In this document: one piece after another, positions 1-10,392 of the stretch
How the letters are laid out: the number at the start of each line of letters is the position of its first letter
Numbering within the stretch: position 1 is the stretch's first letter
From: Kazachstania africana CBS 2517
Taxonomy: Eukaryota; Ascomycota; Saccharomycetes; Saccharomycetales; Saccharomycetaceae
NCBI RefSeq assembly: GCF_000304475.1
Contig: NC_018944.1
Coordinates: forward strand, 861,517 to 925,516
Direction of reading: 5' to 3'
Length of the DNA: 64,000 bases
Program-made: the position numbers and the translations under genes
The notes under the pieces: model-generated
Seen by the model: the letters and a program-made list of their open reading frames with translations, nothing else
What the model was told of the DNA's origin: nothing
Databases searched by the model: none

Positions 1-1886
1 CTTAAATTCTCATCAAAGAAATGCAATTCTGGCATTGAATTGGCATATAGTGGATTTAAAGGGCTTGTGATGCTATTATGATCAAAATTTAATAGTTCAT
101 TTGCCAAATTCTCGTTAGAAAGTGATTTATTCTTGAAGTTTATTGTTAACGGTTGCTGTAATTGACTTTCATTTTCCGCTTCTAACTTATATATATCTTT
201 TTGTCTGGAAGTGAAAAAATCTGAGATATGATAATCCAGAGGGGAACGAAGGCCATGAGTTTGTCGTTTCTTTGTGACCCTATGCTTTTGCTTATGAGAG
301 GATGACATATGTTCATATGCAACATTCTCTGATACTAATTCATGTTTTCCACTACTATTATGATGATCAAGCATAGGCATAGATAAAACATTTGAAGTAT
401 TGCTGTTGTTATTACTTGCTACATCTGTCATTGTTGGTATATCCAAATGGTCTTTGTCGATATCAAAATCTAATGTATTTACAGCAGAATTTGATTCACT
501 TTTGGAGAGTGACGAAGAAGTATCAGATTGGCTACAAAACCCAATTTTATTGAAATTTTCCATGTTTAGTTTAAAATTTGAAGTAAATTTTGAGTCATCT
601 AGAAACTTCGATAACCAAGGGTCATTATCAATGTTATTATTGATAGTTTGTGCATCCATTAATTTTGATGGTTTTTCTTCGTTGTGGAAATTGTTGTTAT
701 TTAATTTATAGTCAAAAGAGTTTAAATTTAAGTTTAACGAGGAATTTTTCTTATAATAACCGCCTATCCCACCCATGGAAGACCCCATTGTTAACATGTC
801 AGTTAATGATGGTAATTTTGTTAAAAACATGTAATTACTAATTTTAGCAGTAGCATTTGTATCTGGATGGGATTTTGATCTAACGTTATCGTGACTGCCA
901 AAATTTTTGAAATTCAATATGCTATAATCTGTATTAGAAGAAAGTTGATTGAATTCCACTGGCTTTGCGTGTTGTGGTGGTAGAGATAATGGGTCCAAAT
1001 CTAATAGACCTGAATCTAACGCTTTATCTAGCAATTGCTGTGCTGTCAATTGTGGCGTGGAGAAACCTACTTGGTGAGGAATTCCATCAGATTGATATGA
1101 ATCCTCACGGCTTTGAGTAGTAACGTAAGAGGTTCTCTTTTCATGAGCGTCAATTGTAGGATTTACATTAATCGGAGTAGTGATGACTCTTTCCACCGGT
1201 GTAGAGACATACGTCAATGCACTTGACGCCGAGAAAGATGCGTGTCTTTTCTTATTTGGTTCATGATTAATTGGGACTTGTAAATGTCTATTTGAATTTG
1301 CACTATTAATAAAGGTGTTATTAAAAGTGATAGAATCTCTGATACTGGTACTACTTGCAGTTTGAATGGAAGAAGTTGAATTTGAAGTCGAGTAGTCATT
1401 TGTAATCTTAGTATTATCCTCATTGGATGTGGAATCCAATTGAATTTGTACTTTTGCTAAGGGATTATGAGGGGTTGGTAACATAGTTTCTTTATTGCCC
1501 ACGACCTTCATGATATTGGCATCATTATTGATAGCGGTAGAGGACTTATCGCTTCTATTAGAAGCTGTGTTTGATACTATAGTAGCATGTAATTTTTGTT
1601 GATGTCTCAAAACTAAATCTTTTCTTGCAAAACATCTCCCACAAAGAACACAAAGAAAGGGTCTCTCTCTTGTATGCGATCTTTGATGCCTTTTCAAATG
1701 CTCCTGTCTTACAAAGCCTCTTGTGCAAGTAGGACATAGAAATGGTCTTGGCTTGTCAGTCTTTATTGTTCTTGATTTCTTAGGGATAGGCTGGATTCCC
1801 TGAGGAGGTGGAGGGGGAGGATAGTTCTGGGAGCCGTTAGTATTTGAATTCCCACTAGGTAAATGGAAAGCAGTGTTAGAGAGCAT
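1..1886 (-). CDS. RSF2: C2H2 zinc-finger transcription factor, RSF2/TDA9 type (partial)
   Basis: The reading frame is open from an ATG at 1886 to the left edge (628 codons seen), so the C-terminal part is missing. Residues 23-28 are a proline run. Two adjacent C2H2 fingers lie at residues 51-71 (C51, C54, H67, H71) and 79-100 (C79, C82, H95, H100), each carrying the conserved RQEHLKRH or RKDLVLRH helix of the yeast Rsf2/Tda9/Adr1 group. The rest is low-complexity and rich in Ser, Asn and Thr, which is usual for fungal regulators. In S. cerevisiae Rsf2 is a nuclear regulator of growth on glycerol and of respiration genes. The neighbour EFM3 (YJR129C) supports RSF2 (YJR127C) over its paralogue TDA9. 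The family is clear; the exact orthologue rests on synteny. Confidence 0.85.
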   Translation of the reverse strand, partial: MLSNTAFHLPSGNSNTNGSQNYPPPPPPQGIQPIPKKSRTIKTDKPRPFLCPTCTRGFVRQEHLKRHQRSHTRERPFLCVLCGRCFARKDLVLRHQQKLHATIVSNTASNRSDKSSTAINNDANIMKVVGNKETMLPTPHNPLAKVQIQLDSTSNEDNTKITNDYSTSNSTSSIQTASSTSIRDSITFNNTFINSANSNRHLQVPINHEPNKKRHASFSASSALTYVSTPVERVITTPINVNPTIDAHEKRTSYVTTQSREDSYQSDGIPHQVGFSTPQLTAQQLLDKALDSGLLDLDPLSLPPQHAKPVEFNQLSSNTDYSILNFKNFGSHDNVRSKSHPDTNATAKISNYMFLTKLPSLTDMLTMGSSMGGIGGYYKKNSSLNLNLNSFDYKLNNNNFHNEEKPSKLMDAQTINNNIDNDPWLSKFLDDSKFTSNFKLNMENFNKIGFCSQSDTSSSLSKSESNSAVNTLDFDIDKDHLDIPTMTDVASNNNSNTSNVLSMPMLDHHNSSGKHELVSENVAYEHMSSSHKQKHRVTKKRQTHGLRSPLDYHISDFFTSRQKDIYKLEAENESQLQQPLTINFKNKSLSNENLANELLNFDHNSITSPLNPLYANSMPELHFFDENL

Positions 1887-2787
1887 TACGAAAGATAAGC
1901 AAAACGAAGATTAACCTATAGAAAAGATAGCAGAGAGATCTAGCAATTTATTATTACCCTAAAAGAAATTAAATTTTCCTGTGCCAAGATAGTTTTTGAA
2001 CGCAGCAGAAAATAATTGAGAAAAAGGACTAATAATTAAAATTGATTAGTTCTTAAATATTATGGTATCTCCCTATGGGGCAGCCAGGAAATAACTTCAG
2101 ATTTCTTATTACTTCGAACTTTTTGGTTGCTTCCAAATTTTTTTTTTTTTTTCTATGGAGATATTTGATTTTAACTCGTGACGATTCTCGAGAAAACAAA
2201 GAGAGAAAGTTGAAGTGGTGGTAAATTTTCCTTTTAGGGCAATACAGTTACTTGAATAGGAAAACGGAGAATGTAATGCTTCCTAAAAGAGTAAACGCGG
2301 TTGGGATCCGTACCGTTTTGATGTGTGAGCTGGACAGATCCTTCCATGCAGGCTTGATTGACGTTAGCTTGTTGATGAGAGCGTTGCCGGTAGACGTCTT
2401 CGACAATTGGATCTGCTTTACATTCTCTTCTTGGACAAGTGGGGGGGGGGAGTCCAGGGAAGGCCTTCTTCGTAGAGAAGAAACTGGAGGGGTGAGGAAG
2501 CGATTGCCCTGTACGTTGTTGTGGTTGTGTTACTATTTTAGCGCAGTGGGAAGCATAAGTACGATTTGTCTTGGTGCATCTGCCTGTCTGTAATACGGTT
2601 GTAATACGGTTGAGAAAACGACTAAGATTCATGGTTGAGCAGTACGTAAACGCTATTTTTGAAAACTAATATCTTGAATCGCTTCTGTGATAAACCAATT
2701 TTCTAGTACGTACTACGTCTAGATCATACTGCCTATTATTGAGATTCATCTTGTAAGAGGGTGGTGACTAGAAGGTGAATGGCGGTA

Positions 2788-2795
2788 TTACCCGG
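2788..2795 (+). promoter_or_regulatory. Reb1-type site TTACCCGG
   Basis: This is an exact match to the Reb1 core TTACCCGG. A near match, TAACCCGG, follows about 230 bp downstream at roughly 3016. Reb1 clears nucleosomes and can also block read-through transcription. Confidence 0.55.
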
Positions 2796-3104
2796 ATGGT
2801 AAATGGCAAACCTAAGCATCCGTGCACCGCACCGTGCCAATGTGGGAAACCTGTAACATCTTTCTGATGCCTCGTCCTACAACCAATAGCATACATTGTG
2901 GAAGTATGCTGTACCATTTTGTACTCACATTGAATTTGATGGCAAGTTGAATTCGCTAAACAAAAAATCTCTCTCTTCTTGAAGCCCTGATCTGAATGTT
3001 GCCATAGCTTGCGGTAACCCGGATTTCTACCACGACAATTTTACCGCCCAGTTATTTTTTTTTTCTTCTCTGCGATTGAAGCACAAAAAACAAAAAAAAA
3101 AAAG

Positions 3105-3112
3105 TATAAAAG
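3105..3112 (+). promoter_or_regulatory. Orphan TATA box TATAAAAG
   Basis: A canonical TATA element sits directly after a poly-A tract (about 3085-3103) and is followed by GC-rich sequence. It points right, but only about 300 bp remain before the convergent EFM3 stop and no sizeable ORF lies there. The only short ATG frame noted is 17 codons at 3242. Confidence 0.45.
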
Positions 3113-3409
3113 GGCGCCGCCAGTTCGCAATTTCTAATTCAACGTTCCCTTCTTATTATTTACTTTTGGTCTCAAAAAAGTATTAACTTTGTCCAAAAGT
3201 TTCCTGCGCAATAGACAGTACGAAGATAATTTTGCGTTTTCATGACGTTTTGTCTGTTGAAAATTTTTGCATCCACAATATTATTCTTATCGTGATATGC
3301 GTATTAGGAAAGATCAATCTTTTTGGTCATCTTTTAAGAACTCGAGCCGAATGATTTTTTGTACCTTCGTGGTGTATTGGTCTAATGAATCTCGAGTGTC
3401 AGAGGGTGC

Positions 3410-4357
3410 CTATATCTCCTTATATATCTTATAAATCATGATTGGAGCAATCAATGGTTTATTTAAAATTGTTTGTTCCACTCTTGCTTTACTTTGTGGA
3501 TCTAATTCAGTACTCTGAATGATTTCAACTTTAAAATCACTATCATGACAGTGTTCCAGAAATTTTCTGTCAGTTTCAACGTTTCTAATTGTACTGGCTA
3601 TAAGACACATTTTACAACTCTCTATTTCAAAACATTGTCGTAAACATTTGAATAAATCATCGAATAACGTGTCATCGTAAGTAACGTCAGCTCCTATAAC
3701 ACAGTCAATATCGTTCGGTATAGAGTCTTCCCCCCATAACAATCGTTGTAATTTAACTTTCTGACCAATCTCATGTTCCATCTCATTCAATTTGAAGTTG
3801 GACAATAATTGTCCACTAATCAATTCCGTATCTCCATCTGTTACATAAACTTTCTTCAAATCATCTTGGAATTTCCCCTTCAGCAGAGTTAAACTACATA
3901 ATCCTGTCCCAGCACCGAGTTCCAACACTGTACTGCAACCATTCAAACTCTCAGTATCCACATTACTGATATAATCACAAAGATACGATGCTGCTTCCCA
4001 TGTTCTGAAACCCGTCGTACTCATTGCACTGATCAAATTCGGTCTCTCATTGATATCAACGTACACTTCTCCATTGAAAATATATCTTATAATATCCATC
4101 TTCTTGGAATCCATACTACTGTATTGTAACAAGTCCACATATTTCTCATAGAACCACTCGATGTCGTTGTGATAATTGTTGTCTATTATAACTCTAATCA
4201 CTTGTTTCACATAATATGGATTGACTTCCAATATTGTCACTAATCGATCCCGTAACTTCTCGGAATCTGCACTTTTCAACCCATCATGAAGCTTCGTCAC
4301 GGGACATCTCTGTAGTAGCCTGTCATACACATTCACCTCGCTAATGCCATTAACCAT
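3410..4357 (-). CDS. EFM3: EEF2 lysine methyltransferase Efm3
   Basis: The product is a 315-residue class I SAM-dependent methyltransferase of the FAM86/Efm3 type. The SAM-binding motif I (VLELGAGTGLCSLTLL) lies near residues 143-158, followed by the acidic YVTDGD stretch and a GADVTYDD motif typical of this lysine-methyltransferase group. In S. cerevisiae Efm3 (YJR129C) trimethylates one lysine of elongation factor 2 in the cytosol. Its place between RSF2 and MNS1 matches the YJR order; STR2 (YJR130C) is absent here. The start is an ATG at 4357. It shares a 292-bp divergent promoter region with MNS1. Confidence 0.92.
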   Translation of the reverse strand: MVNGISEVNVYDRLLQRCPVTKLHDGLKSADSEKLRDRLVTILEVNPYYVKQVIRVIIDNNYHNDIEWFYEKYVDLLQYSSMDSKKMDIIRYIFNGEVYVDINERPNLISAMSTTGFRTWEAASYLCDYISNVDTESLNGCSTVLELGAGTGLCSLTLLKGKFQDDLKKVYVTDGDTELISGQLLSNFKLNEMEHEIGQKVKLQRLLWGEDSIPNDIDCVIGADVTYDDTLFDDLFKCLRQCFEIESCKMCLIASTIRNVETDRKFLEHCHDSDFKVEIIQSTELDPQSKARVEQTILNKPLIAPIMIYKIYKEI

Positions 4358-4649
4358 CGAGAATTGTGTCGGATCGTTGCTCTCTCCATCCTTACTGCAC
4401 TACTTTTTTTTTCAACCTCATCGCTCTCCTATACTTACTGGAAAAAAAATGAATAGTATGCCAATAAGCTGATGCACGTTCGTTTCAAAAACAGCGGAAA
4501 AAATTGGTCACATATCACTCTGGCTACTTTATCAGCCTTTCCTTCAACTGATTTTGTAATTCAAGTCTCGATATATCCTCATTCTGATAATTTCACGGGA
4601 GTTTACATACAATAATTGCCAGCTTTCAGGGCTTAAATACAATAAATAC

Positions 4650-6296
4650 ATGATGTTCAGATACTCTATACTGGCAGTGTCATTTGCTGCCCTGTTTTAC
4701 TACTACAGAACTACGATGCATGTCAAATTTAATCTCAAATACTGTCAGGACAAAATCGAAGATATGCTATTGACAACATGGAACGATTACTCTAAAAATG
4801 GGTTCGGTTTCGACATTTACAGTCCTATCTCTCATCGTTCAAAAAACATGCCCAGAACCAATGAGCCATTAGGTTGGATAAATATTGACTCTATAGACAC
4901 TTTGATGCTCTTTTACAGCTCGACTAACAATTCCGGCACAAAATTAAAGTTAGAGGCAGAAATTATTAAGATTGAAAATTGGATAACCAAGGACATTCAC
5001 TATAAGGATATTGATGCTGAAATTAACATATTTGAAACCACGATTAGAATGCTGGGGGGGTTACTATCGGCATATTATCTGTCAAATGAATTCCAAGTTG
5101 GAAACTCCTCCTTGTATCTAAACAAGGCTACCGAACTGGCGGATATCCTATCTTTATCATTTGGACAATCACCTTCTGGTATACCATTTTCAAGTATCAA
5201 TCTGAAGACCGGTAACGCTATTAAGAACCATGCAGATCAAGGAGCGTCATCTACTGCAGAATTTACCACCTTGCAAATGGAGTTTAAATACCTGTCAGCC
5301 ATAACAGGTAATGACACTTACTGGAAATTAGCTGAACAAGTTTATAAACCACTGTATGAACAAAACAACCTTCTAGGTCCAAGATACGATGGGCTTGTGC
5401 CCATTTATACATTCGCAGACTCTGGTAAGTTTTTCACTTCAAATATTAGATTAGGTTCAAGAGGTGATTCATTCTACGAATATCTATTGAAGCAGTATCT
5501 ACTAACACATGAGCCACTGTATTACCAGCTATATCGTCAATCTATGGAAGGTGTAAAGAAACATCTAGTGCATTACTCGTACCCAAACAAGTGGCTGTAC
5601 ATTGCAGAGAAACCAAATGGATTAACTGGTAGAATATCCCCGAAAATGGACCATCTGGTGTGCTTTATGGGTGGTCTATTGGCAATGGGTGCCACAGAGG
5701 GGCTTCATATAAGCGAAGCACGCAAGCAGACATGGTGGGATTCTGTGAGAGAAGAAGATTGGCAGATAGCAAAGGATTTAACACATACTTGTTATCAAAT
5801 GTATCACCAACTGCCATCTGGACTATCACCAGAAATCGTTGTTTTCAATGGCGACGAATTAGAAGAGCATGAAACGAGAGATTGGTGGAAGGCACCATCT
5901 GGCGATTTTTATGTGAAACCCTTGGATGCTCATAATTTACAAAGACCTGAAACTGTAGAATCGATAATGATCTTGTATCATTTAACCGGGAATCAGAAAT
6001 ATCGTGAATGGGGACAAGAAATCATGGAAAGTTTTGATAAGAATACGTGTGTTCACTGCGATGATCCAAGTAGAAAATTTTACACTTCTTTGAACAACTG
6101 TATTGAAATGCCCACAGATAAGAGGGACAATTTAGAAAGTTTTTGGATTGCAGAAACATTGAAGTATCTTCACTTACTTTTCCAAGACGATGTTGATATG
6201 ACTAAGTTTGTTTTCAACACAGAGGCTCATCCATTCCCAGTACTAGACAAGGTAGTATTGGATTCACTGAAATTAGTCACTGGCTGGTCTTTATAG
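4650..6296 (+). CDS. MNS1: ER alpha-1,2-mannosidase Mns1 (GH47)
   Basis: The product is a 548-residue glycosyl hydrolase family 47 enzyme, against 549 in S. cerevisiae. It begins with a short type II signal anchor (hydrophobic residues about 5-19) and then the catalytic barrel. GH47 marks include the W-N-D-Y-S segment near residue 45, WINIDSIDTLMLF, the glycine-rich CFMGGLLAMGA, and the C-terminal NTEAHPFP that supplies the calcium-binding threonine. Mns1 trims one mannose from Man9GlcNAc2 on folded or slowly folding ER glycoproteins. That feeds N-glycan maturation and, with Htm1, the degradation timer. There are two consecutive ATGs at the start. Synteny with NMD5 supports MNS1 (YJR131W) rather than HTM1. 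Confidence 0.95.
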   Translation: MMFRYSILAVSFAALFYYYRTTMHVKFNLKYCQDKIEDMLLTTWNDYSKNGFGFDIYSPISHRSKNMPRTNEPLGWINIDSIDTLMLFYSSTNNSGTKLKLEAEIIKIENWITKDIHYKDIDAEINIFETTIRMLGGLLSAYYLSNEFQVGNSSLYLNKATELADILSLSFGQSPSGIPFSSINLKTGNAIKNHADQGASSTAEFTTLQMEFKYLSAITGNDTYWKLAEQVYKPLYEQNNLLGPRYDGLVPIYTFADSGKFFTSNIRLGSRGDSFYEYLLKQYLLTHEPLYYQLYRQSMEGVKKHLVHYSYPNKWLYIAEKPNGLTGRISPKMDHLVCFMGGLLAMGATEGLHISEARKQTWWDSVREEDWQIAKDLTHTCYQMYHQLPSGLSPEIVVFNGDELEEHETRDWWKAPSGDFYVKPLDAHNLQRPETVESIMILYHLTGNQKYREWGQEIMESFDKNTCVHCDDPSRKFYTSLNNCIEMPTDKRDNLESFWIAETLKYLHLLFQDDVDMTKFVFNTEAHPFPVLDKVVLDSLKLVTGWSL

Positions 6297-6357
6297 AGAA
6301 CTATCAGCGATAAACGATTTTATACATACAAAAAACAAACATTAAGATATATAATAT

Positions 6358-6879
6358 TTAACTAGATGCTGCCATAATAGCACTGATAAGATCTCCGTTA
6401 TTTTCCTTGAGCATCTTTATGGCTCTACTTCTCGAAACGTTAGCCTGTTGCATAACTAAGTCTACGTCTTCCGGGGGCAAGTTACCAATATCCACATCTT
6501 CCTCTGCGTCTTGGACTGCCTCGACAGCGGCCTCTTCCATTTCTTCATTTCCCTTTTCCTCTTTGAACACCCCAATATCTTGGGCAATCTCTTCTGTGGA
6601 TTTAGTGGCCGTGGGGAATATTCCAGAGCTTTGTGCTTCCTTCTGGACAGCTGCGAGTTTCTGAGCAAAATTGTCGACTGTGACCTCCCCAAACACGACG
6701 TAATTACCACTAACAGACCTAAAAACGTCGGGATTATTGATTGCAAATATTTGATTGTCTTTCTTCTTAAAGGTGACCCTATTGACACCACTGACTGGCT
6801 TCAAACCAAGCTTCATGAGATTCTCCCTCGATCTTCTCTCATTCCTGCTAAGTATAGTAACGTTACCTTCCTCAGTCAT
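6358..6879 (-). CDS. EGD2: Nascent polypeptide-associated complex alpha subunit
   Basis: The product is 173 residues, against 174 in S. cerevisiae Egd2. The NAC domain covers about residues 10-75 (GLKPVSGVNRVTFKKKDNQIF, then NYVVFGE), an acidic linker follows, and a UBA domain closes the protein (about 130-173, ending NGDLISAIMAASS). With Egd1 it forms NAC, which binds ribosomes near the exit tunnel and shields nascent chains. The frame runs upstream to a TTG at 6918, but the first ATG at 6879 gives the family length and N-terminus. In S. cerevisiae EGD2 is on chromosome VIII (YHR193C), so its place between MNS1 and NMD5 shows alternative loss after genome duplication. Confidence 0.95.
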   Translation of the reverse strand: MTEEGNVTILSRNERRSRENLMKLGLKPVSGVNRVTFKKKDNQIFAINNPDVFRSVSGNYVVFGEVTVDNFAQKLAAVQKEAQSSGIFPTATKSTEEIAQDIGVFKEEKGNEEMEEAAVEAVQDAEEDVDIGNLPPEDVDLVMQQANVSRSRAIKMLKENNGDLISAIMAASS

Positions 6880-7000
6880 CTTCTCAATTCTTGCTTGACC
6901 GTGACCACCAAGAATCAACTCTGACTCAAAAGTTCTTCTCCTGCTCTCTTTATATACTGGCGTGATGCCCTCAGTATCACCTGCTTCCCCTGTCCGATTT

Positions 7001-7021
7001 AGCCCTAACTATCAACCCTAG
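7001..7021 (+). promoter_or_regulatory. Paired Tbf1-like motifs in the EGD2-NMD5 promoter
   Basis: AGCCCTAA (7001-7008) and AACCCTAG (7014-7021) lie in the 246-bp divergent promoter between EGD2 and NMD5. They match the R-CCCTA core bound by Tbf1 in yeasts. Confidence 0.45.
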
Positions 7022-7125
7022 CAGTTTTTTTTTCAGTTTGCGATGAGCAAGAAATATCTGAAAAATTAGTATGCGATGTTGGCAGTATAACTGATAACTA
7101 CAGCAGTCAAAAAAGTATCGTCAAT

Positions 7126-10100
7126 ATGGACGCAAATGTGTTGTTACACTGCTTTTCTGGAACTTTAGTTCATGATGCTTCAATCAGAAAAAATGCAGAG
7201 TCTCATCTGCAGGAGGCAAGTAAGACGCCAGGGTTTCTCGGCGCATGTTTAGACATTATTGCATCTGGAGAAGTCAACACAAGTATTAAATTGTCTGCTT
7301 CGTTGTATTTTAAGAATAAGATTACCTACGGTTGGGATGCCGGCTCAAATTCTGTGGCTACTAAGAACGAGTTATTGAATTTTGTTGTGGACAATGACGA
7401 AAAACCTGTTGTTAAAGATATGCTGCTTCAAACAATGCTGCAATGTTCTAAGAATTCTCCTCAATGTGTCAAGATATTGAAGTCTGCATTAACTGTTATT
7501 ATCAGCTCAGAGTATGCGCGCGGTAGATGGGAAGAACTTCTGCCAAAATCATTGGAATTACTTTCAAGTGATGATATCGACTTCACTCATGTCGGTTTGA
7601 TTTGCCTTTCTGAAATCTTTAGAACTTATAGATGGAAGGATAATGATGCAAGACAAGAATTAGAAAAATTGATTTTGGAGTATTTTCCACAACTTTTAGA
7701 GTACGCCAATAACTCTCTTTTCCAAAATGGTAGTACTATGACCAACAATAAGGTCGGTGAATTGATGAAATTGATACTTAAGATTTATAAGTTTGTGACT
7801 TACTACGACTTGCCTTTCACTACACAGAGAGCAGAATCATTTATTCCGTGGGCAAATCTATTTGTATCGATTATTCAACATCCTATTCCTGCTGATGCCT
7901 TGAACGGCTTGGATGTCGATCAACGTAAATTATTACCATGGGTGAAGTGCAAAAAATGGGCCTATGCTAATTTATTCAGATTGTTTCAAAGATATGGCTC
8001 AACTTCATTATCTAAAAAGTTCGAATATAATGAATTTAAACAATTGTACGTAGAACAATTTCTGCCACAATTTCTGCAATTAATCTTTCAGCAGATCGAA
8101 CAATGGAGAAATAATTCTCTTTGGTTAAGTGGCACATCATTGTACTATATCCTGAGTTTCTTAGAACAATCAATTACACAGAAACCAACTTGGGAATTGG
8201 TTGGCCCACATTACGACGTAATGTTGAAACATATTATTTTCCCATTACTAAAACCAACTGAAGAAACATTGGAATTATTTAAAAACGATCCCCAGGAATA
8301 TATTCATAGAAACTTGGAGTTCTGGGATAATGACTACTCTTCTGATTCTGCTGCTGTCTCTCTGTTAGTAACAGCTGTTAACAAACGTGGTAAATCAACA
8401 TTACAGCCAACTTTGGAGTTTTTAATCGAAACTTCACAGGCTAATTGTGCTGATTTTGAGAATATTCAAATGAGTAATGCATTAGAAATTGAATCAAGTC
8501 TGAAAATTTTCTCAAACATTATTGATAGGTTGACTGTGAAGAATTCTCCATATTTAACTGAAATTGAAGGTTTCTTATCTATCTTTGTTTTCCCATTCTT
8601 TAACTCACCGTTTGGATTTCTAAAAGCCCGTGCGTGTGACATTTGTTCTAAACTAGGTACCGTAGAATTAAAGCAGCCAATTTCTATTGTTACAATTTAT
8701 GAAGGTATCATGCTTTGCTTGAACGACTCGTCGGATTGTTTACCCATCAATTTAGCTGCCGCTTTAGCTTTACAAATCTTTATATCAGACCCGCATTTTC
8801 GACAAACTATTGCACCATCAGTTATTCCGATCATGCAGAAATTATTGGCATTATCCAATGACTTTGAATCTGATGCCATTTCTGGTGTGATGCAAGAATT
8901 TGTAGAACAATTTTCCGAACAGTTACAACCATTTGGTGTCGAATTAATAAATACTTTGGTGCAACAATTTTTGAAATTAGCCATTGATTTAAATGAAGCT
9001 TCCAATATCGATCCAAATAGTTTGATGACTGCAGATGATATTCCCGACGAAACCGATAAGCAAATGGCTGCTTTAGGTATATTATCTACTATCATCTCGA
9101 TTTTGTTATCGTTTGAAAATTCTTTGGATGTTGTTAAAAGCTTGGAACAATCGTTTTATCCTGCTGCTGAGTTTATCTTGAAAAACGAAATGGAAGACTT
9201 TTATCGTGAAGTTTGTGAATTTGTCGAGAACTCTACTTTCCTATTAAGACAAATCACACCATTTACATGGAAAATCTTAGAGTTAGTTGGCGAATGTAAT
9301 CGTAAAGATAATAGTATGGTCTCTTACTATTTAGAAGATTTTATGCTTATGATAAACAATATTTTAGTATACGGCAACGAGGAGCTCAGGAAAAATGAAT
9401 TTTATTCTAAAATACTATTAGAAATTTATCAAAAGAGTGAAATTACTGAGGACAGTGATCTCGATGAGCTAAATATCATTTTTGATTTTTCTCAAAAAAT
9501 CATCCTAGCAATGGGAGCTCAATTGTCACCATACTTCAGAGAATTATTCTTGAAGGATGCTACTAGATGTATCTTGGCAGAAAGTGGAGAGTTGAGTAAA
9601 AATTGTGTCTTTGGTGTCACATCTTTCAATGTAGTCATTGCAAGCATGATTTCATCTGTATTACCGACTCTAAAATTCTTACAACAAACTAACTGTTTCC
9701 AATTGTTTTTCGAAACTTGGATAACATCATACATTCCAAACTATAAACGTGTTTTCGACATTAAACTTTCTATTATGGGTATACTAAACATAATAGGTCA
9801 GTTAAATGTGGGCAATTTTTCAGACTTGTCTATTGACACCATTTTGCAAAAATTGACTAGCGACTTGATTATGTTGATTAAAAAATATCCTATCGCTGAA
9901 CAAGAACTAAAGTTGAAACGTAAAGAATTTTCATCATTAGACTTTGATTCCAATGCTGAATGGAACGATATTAGCGAATTTAATGAAAATGACGAAGAGC
10001 CTGAAGAGGACATCGAAAAATACATGGAGTTGACTAAAAACAAAACCACAGGACTAGATTTTGTTGACTGTACAACATTCGACGGCAATAATTCTTTTGA

Positions 10101-10275
10101 TGACTTGGAAGAAGATCCACTAAGCAAATCGCTACTAGACGATATTGACATATATTCTTTGTTTAAATCAACCGTTACGCTCTTGCAACAAAACAATGCA
10201 GCAAATTTCCAAGTCACTTTCGGTACACTTACAGCAGAACAACAGCAAACTCTTTCAGAAATTATGAATATCTGA
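7126..10275 (+). CDS. NMD5: Importin-beta family karyopherin Nmd5
   Basis: The product is 1,049 residues, against 1,048 in S. cerevisiae Nmd5 (YJR132W, Kap119). The importin-beta N-terminal domain covers about residues 22-105 (the SLYFKNKI segment is typical), followed by HEAT-type helical repeats through most of the protein. The C-terminal region holds an acidic loop (about 955-975, NDEEPEEDIE). Nmd5 carries cargo such as Hog1, TFIIS and Crz1 through nuclear pores. The order MNS1-NMD5-XPT1 follows S. cerevisiae apart from the extra EGD2 and UTP9. Confidence 0.95.
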   Translation: MDANVLLHCFSGTLVHDASIRKNAESHLQEASKTPGFLGACLDIIASGEVNTSIKLSASLYFKNKITYGWDAGSNSVATKNELLNFVVDNDEKPVVKDMLLQTMLQCSKNSPQCVKILKSALTVIISSEYARGRWEELLPKSLELLSSDDIDFTHVGLICLSEIFRTYRWKDNDARQELEKLILEYFPQLLEYANNSLFQNGSTMTNNKVGELMKLILKIYKFVTYYDLPFTTQRAESFIPWANLFVSIIQHPIPADALNGLDVDQRKLLPWVKCKKWAYANLFRLFQRYGSTSLSKKFEYNEFKQLYVEQFLPQFLQLIFQQIEQWRNNSLWLSGTSLYYILSFLEQSITQKPTWELVGPHYDVMLKHIIFPLLKPTEETLELFKNDPQEYIHRNLEFWDNDYSSDSAAVSLLVTAVNKRGKSTLQPTLEFLIETSQANCADFENIQMSNALEIESSLKIFSNIIDRLTVKNSPYLTEIEGFLSIFVFPFFNSPFGFLKARACDICSKLGTVELKQPISIVTIYEGIMLCLNDSSDCLPINLAAALALQIFISDPHFRQTIAPSVIPIMQKLLALSNDFESDAISGVMQEFVEQFSEQLQPFGVELINTLVQQFLKLAIDLNEASNIDPNSLMTADDIPDETDKQMAALGILSTIISILLSFENSLDVVKSLEQSFYPAAEFILKNEMEDFYREVCEFVENSTFLLRQITPFTWKILELVGECNRKDNSMVSYYLEDFMLMINNILVYGNEELRKNEFYSKILLEIYQKSEITEDSDLDELNIIFDFSQKIILAMGAQLSPYFRELFLKDATRCILAESGELSKNCVFGVTSFNVVIASMISSVLPTLKFLQQTNCFQLFFETWITSYIPNYKRVFDIKLSIMGILNIIGQLNVGNFSDLSIDTILQKLTSDLIMLIKKYPIAEQELKLKRKEFSSLDFDSNAEWNDISEFNENDEEPEEDIEKYMELTKNKTTGLDFVDCTTFDGNNSFDDLEEDPLSKSLLDDIDIYSLFKSTVTLLQQNNAANFQVTFGTLTAEQQQTLSEIMNI

Positions 10276-10392
10276 GCTTCACACTTTATATAGAAAGCAT
10301 TGTATAGTAATATAAGATATTGATTTCACTAATACCATTTAAATTGTTATTTCTCGCTGAGCTATTTGTAACCCTATATGGCATGTAGATGT

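Larger units (their letters stand above)
1887..3409. other. Long intergenic region upstream of RSF2 and downstream of EFM3
   Basis: This 1.5-kb stretch must hold the RSF2 promoter. It contains a poly-T tract near 2138-2152, a run of nine G near 2442, a Reb1-type site at 2788 and a rightward TATA element at 3105. An overlapping pair of ORFs at about 2234-2632 covers the G-run. I consider them spurious, because one lacks an ATG and neither resembles a known protein. EFM3 converges from the right, so the TATA at 3105 has no obvious protein gene to serve. Confidence 0.6.

Noticed and set aside
2234..2632. Overlapping ORFs of 113 and 132 codons upstream of RSF2
   Set aside because: They overlap on opposite strands around a G9 run. 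The + strand one starts at TTG, and neither resembles a protein family.
3290..3400. Possible tRNA between RSF2 and EFM3
   Set aside because: A weak A-box-like string is present, but no B box and no cloverleaf could be drawn. No tRNA gene was recognised anywhere in the window.
6880..6918. Longer N-terminus for EGD2
   Set aside because: It would start at a TTG codon. The ATG at 6879 gives the family length and N-terminal sequence.
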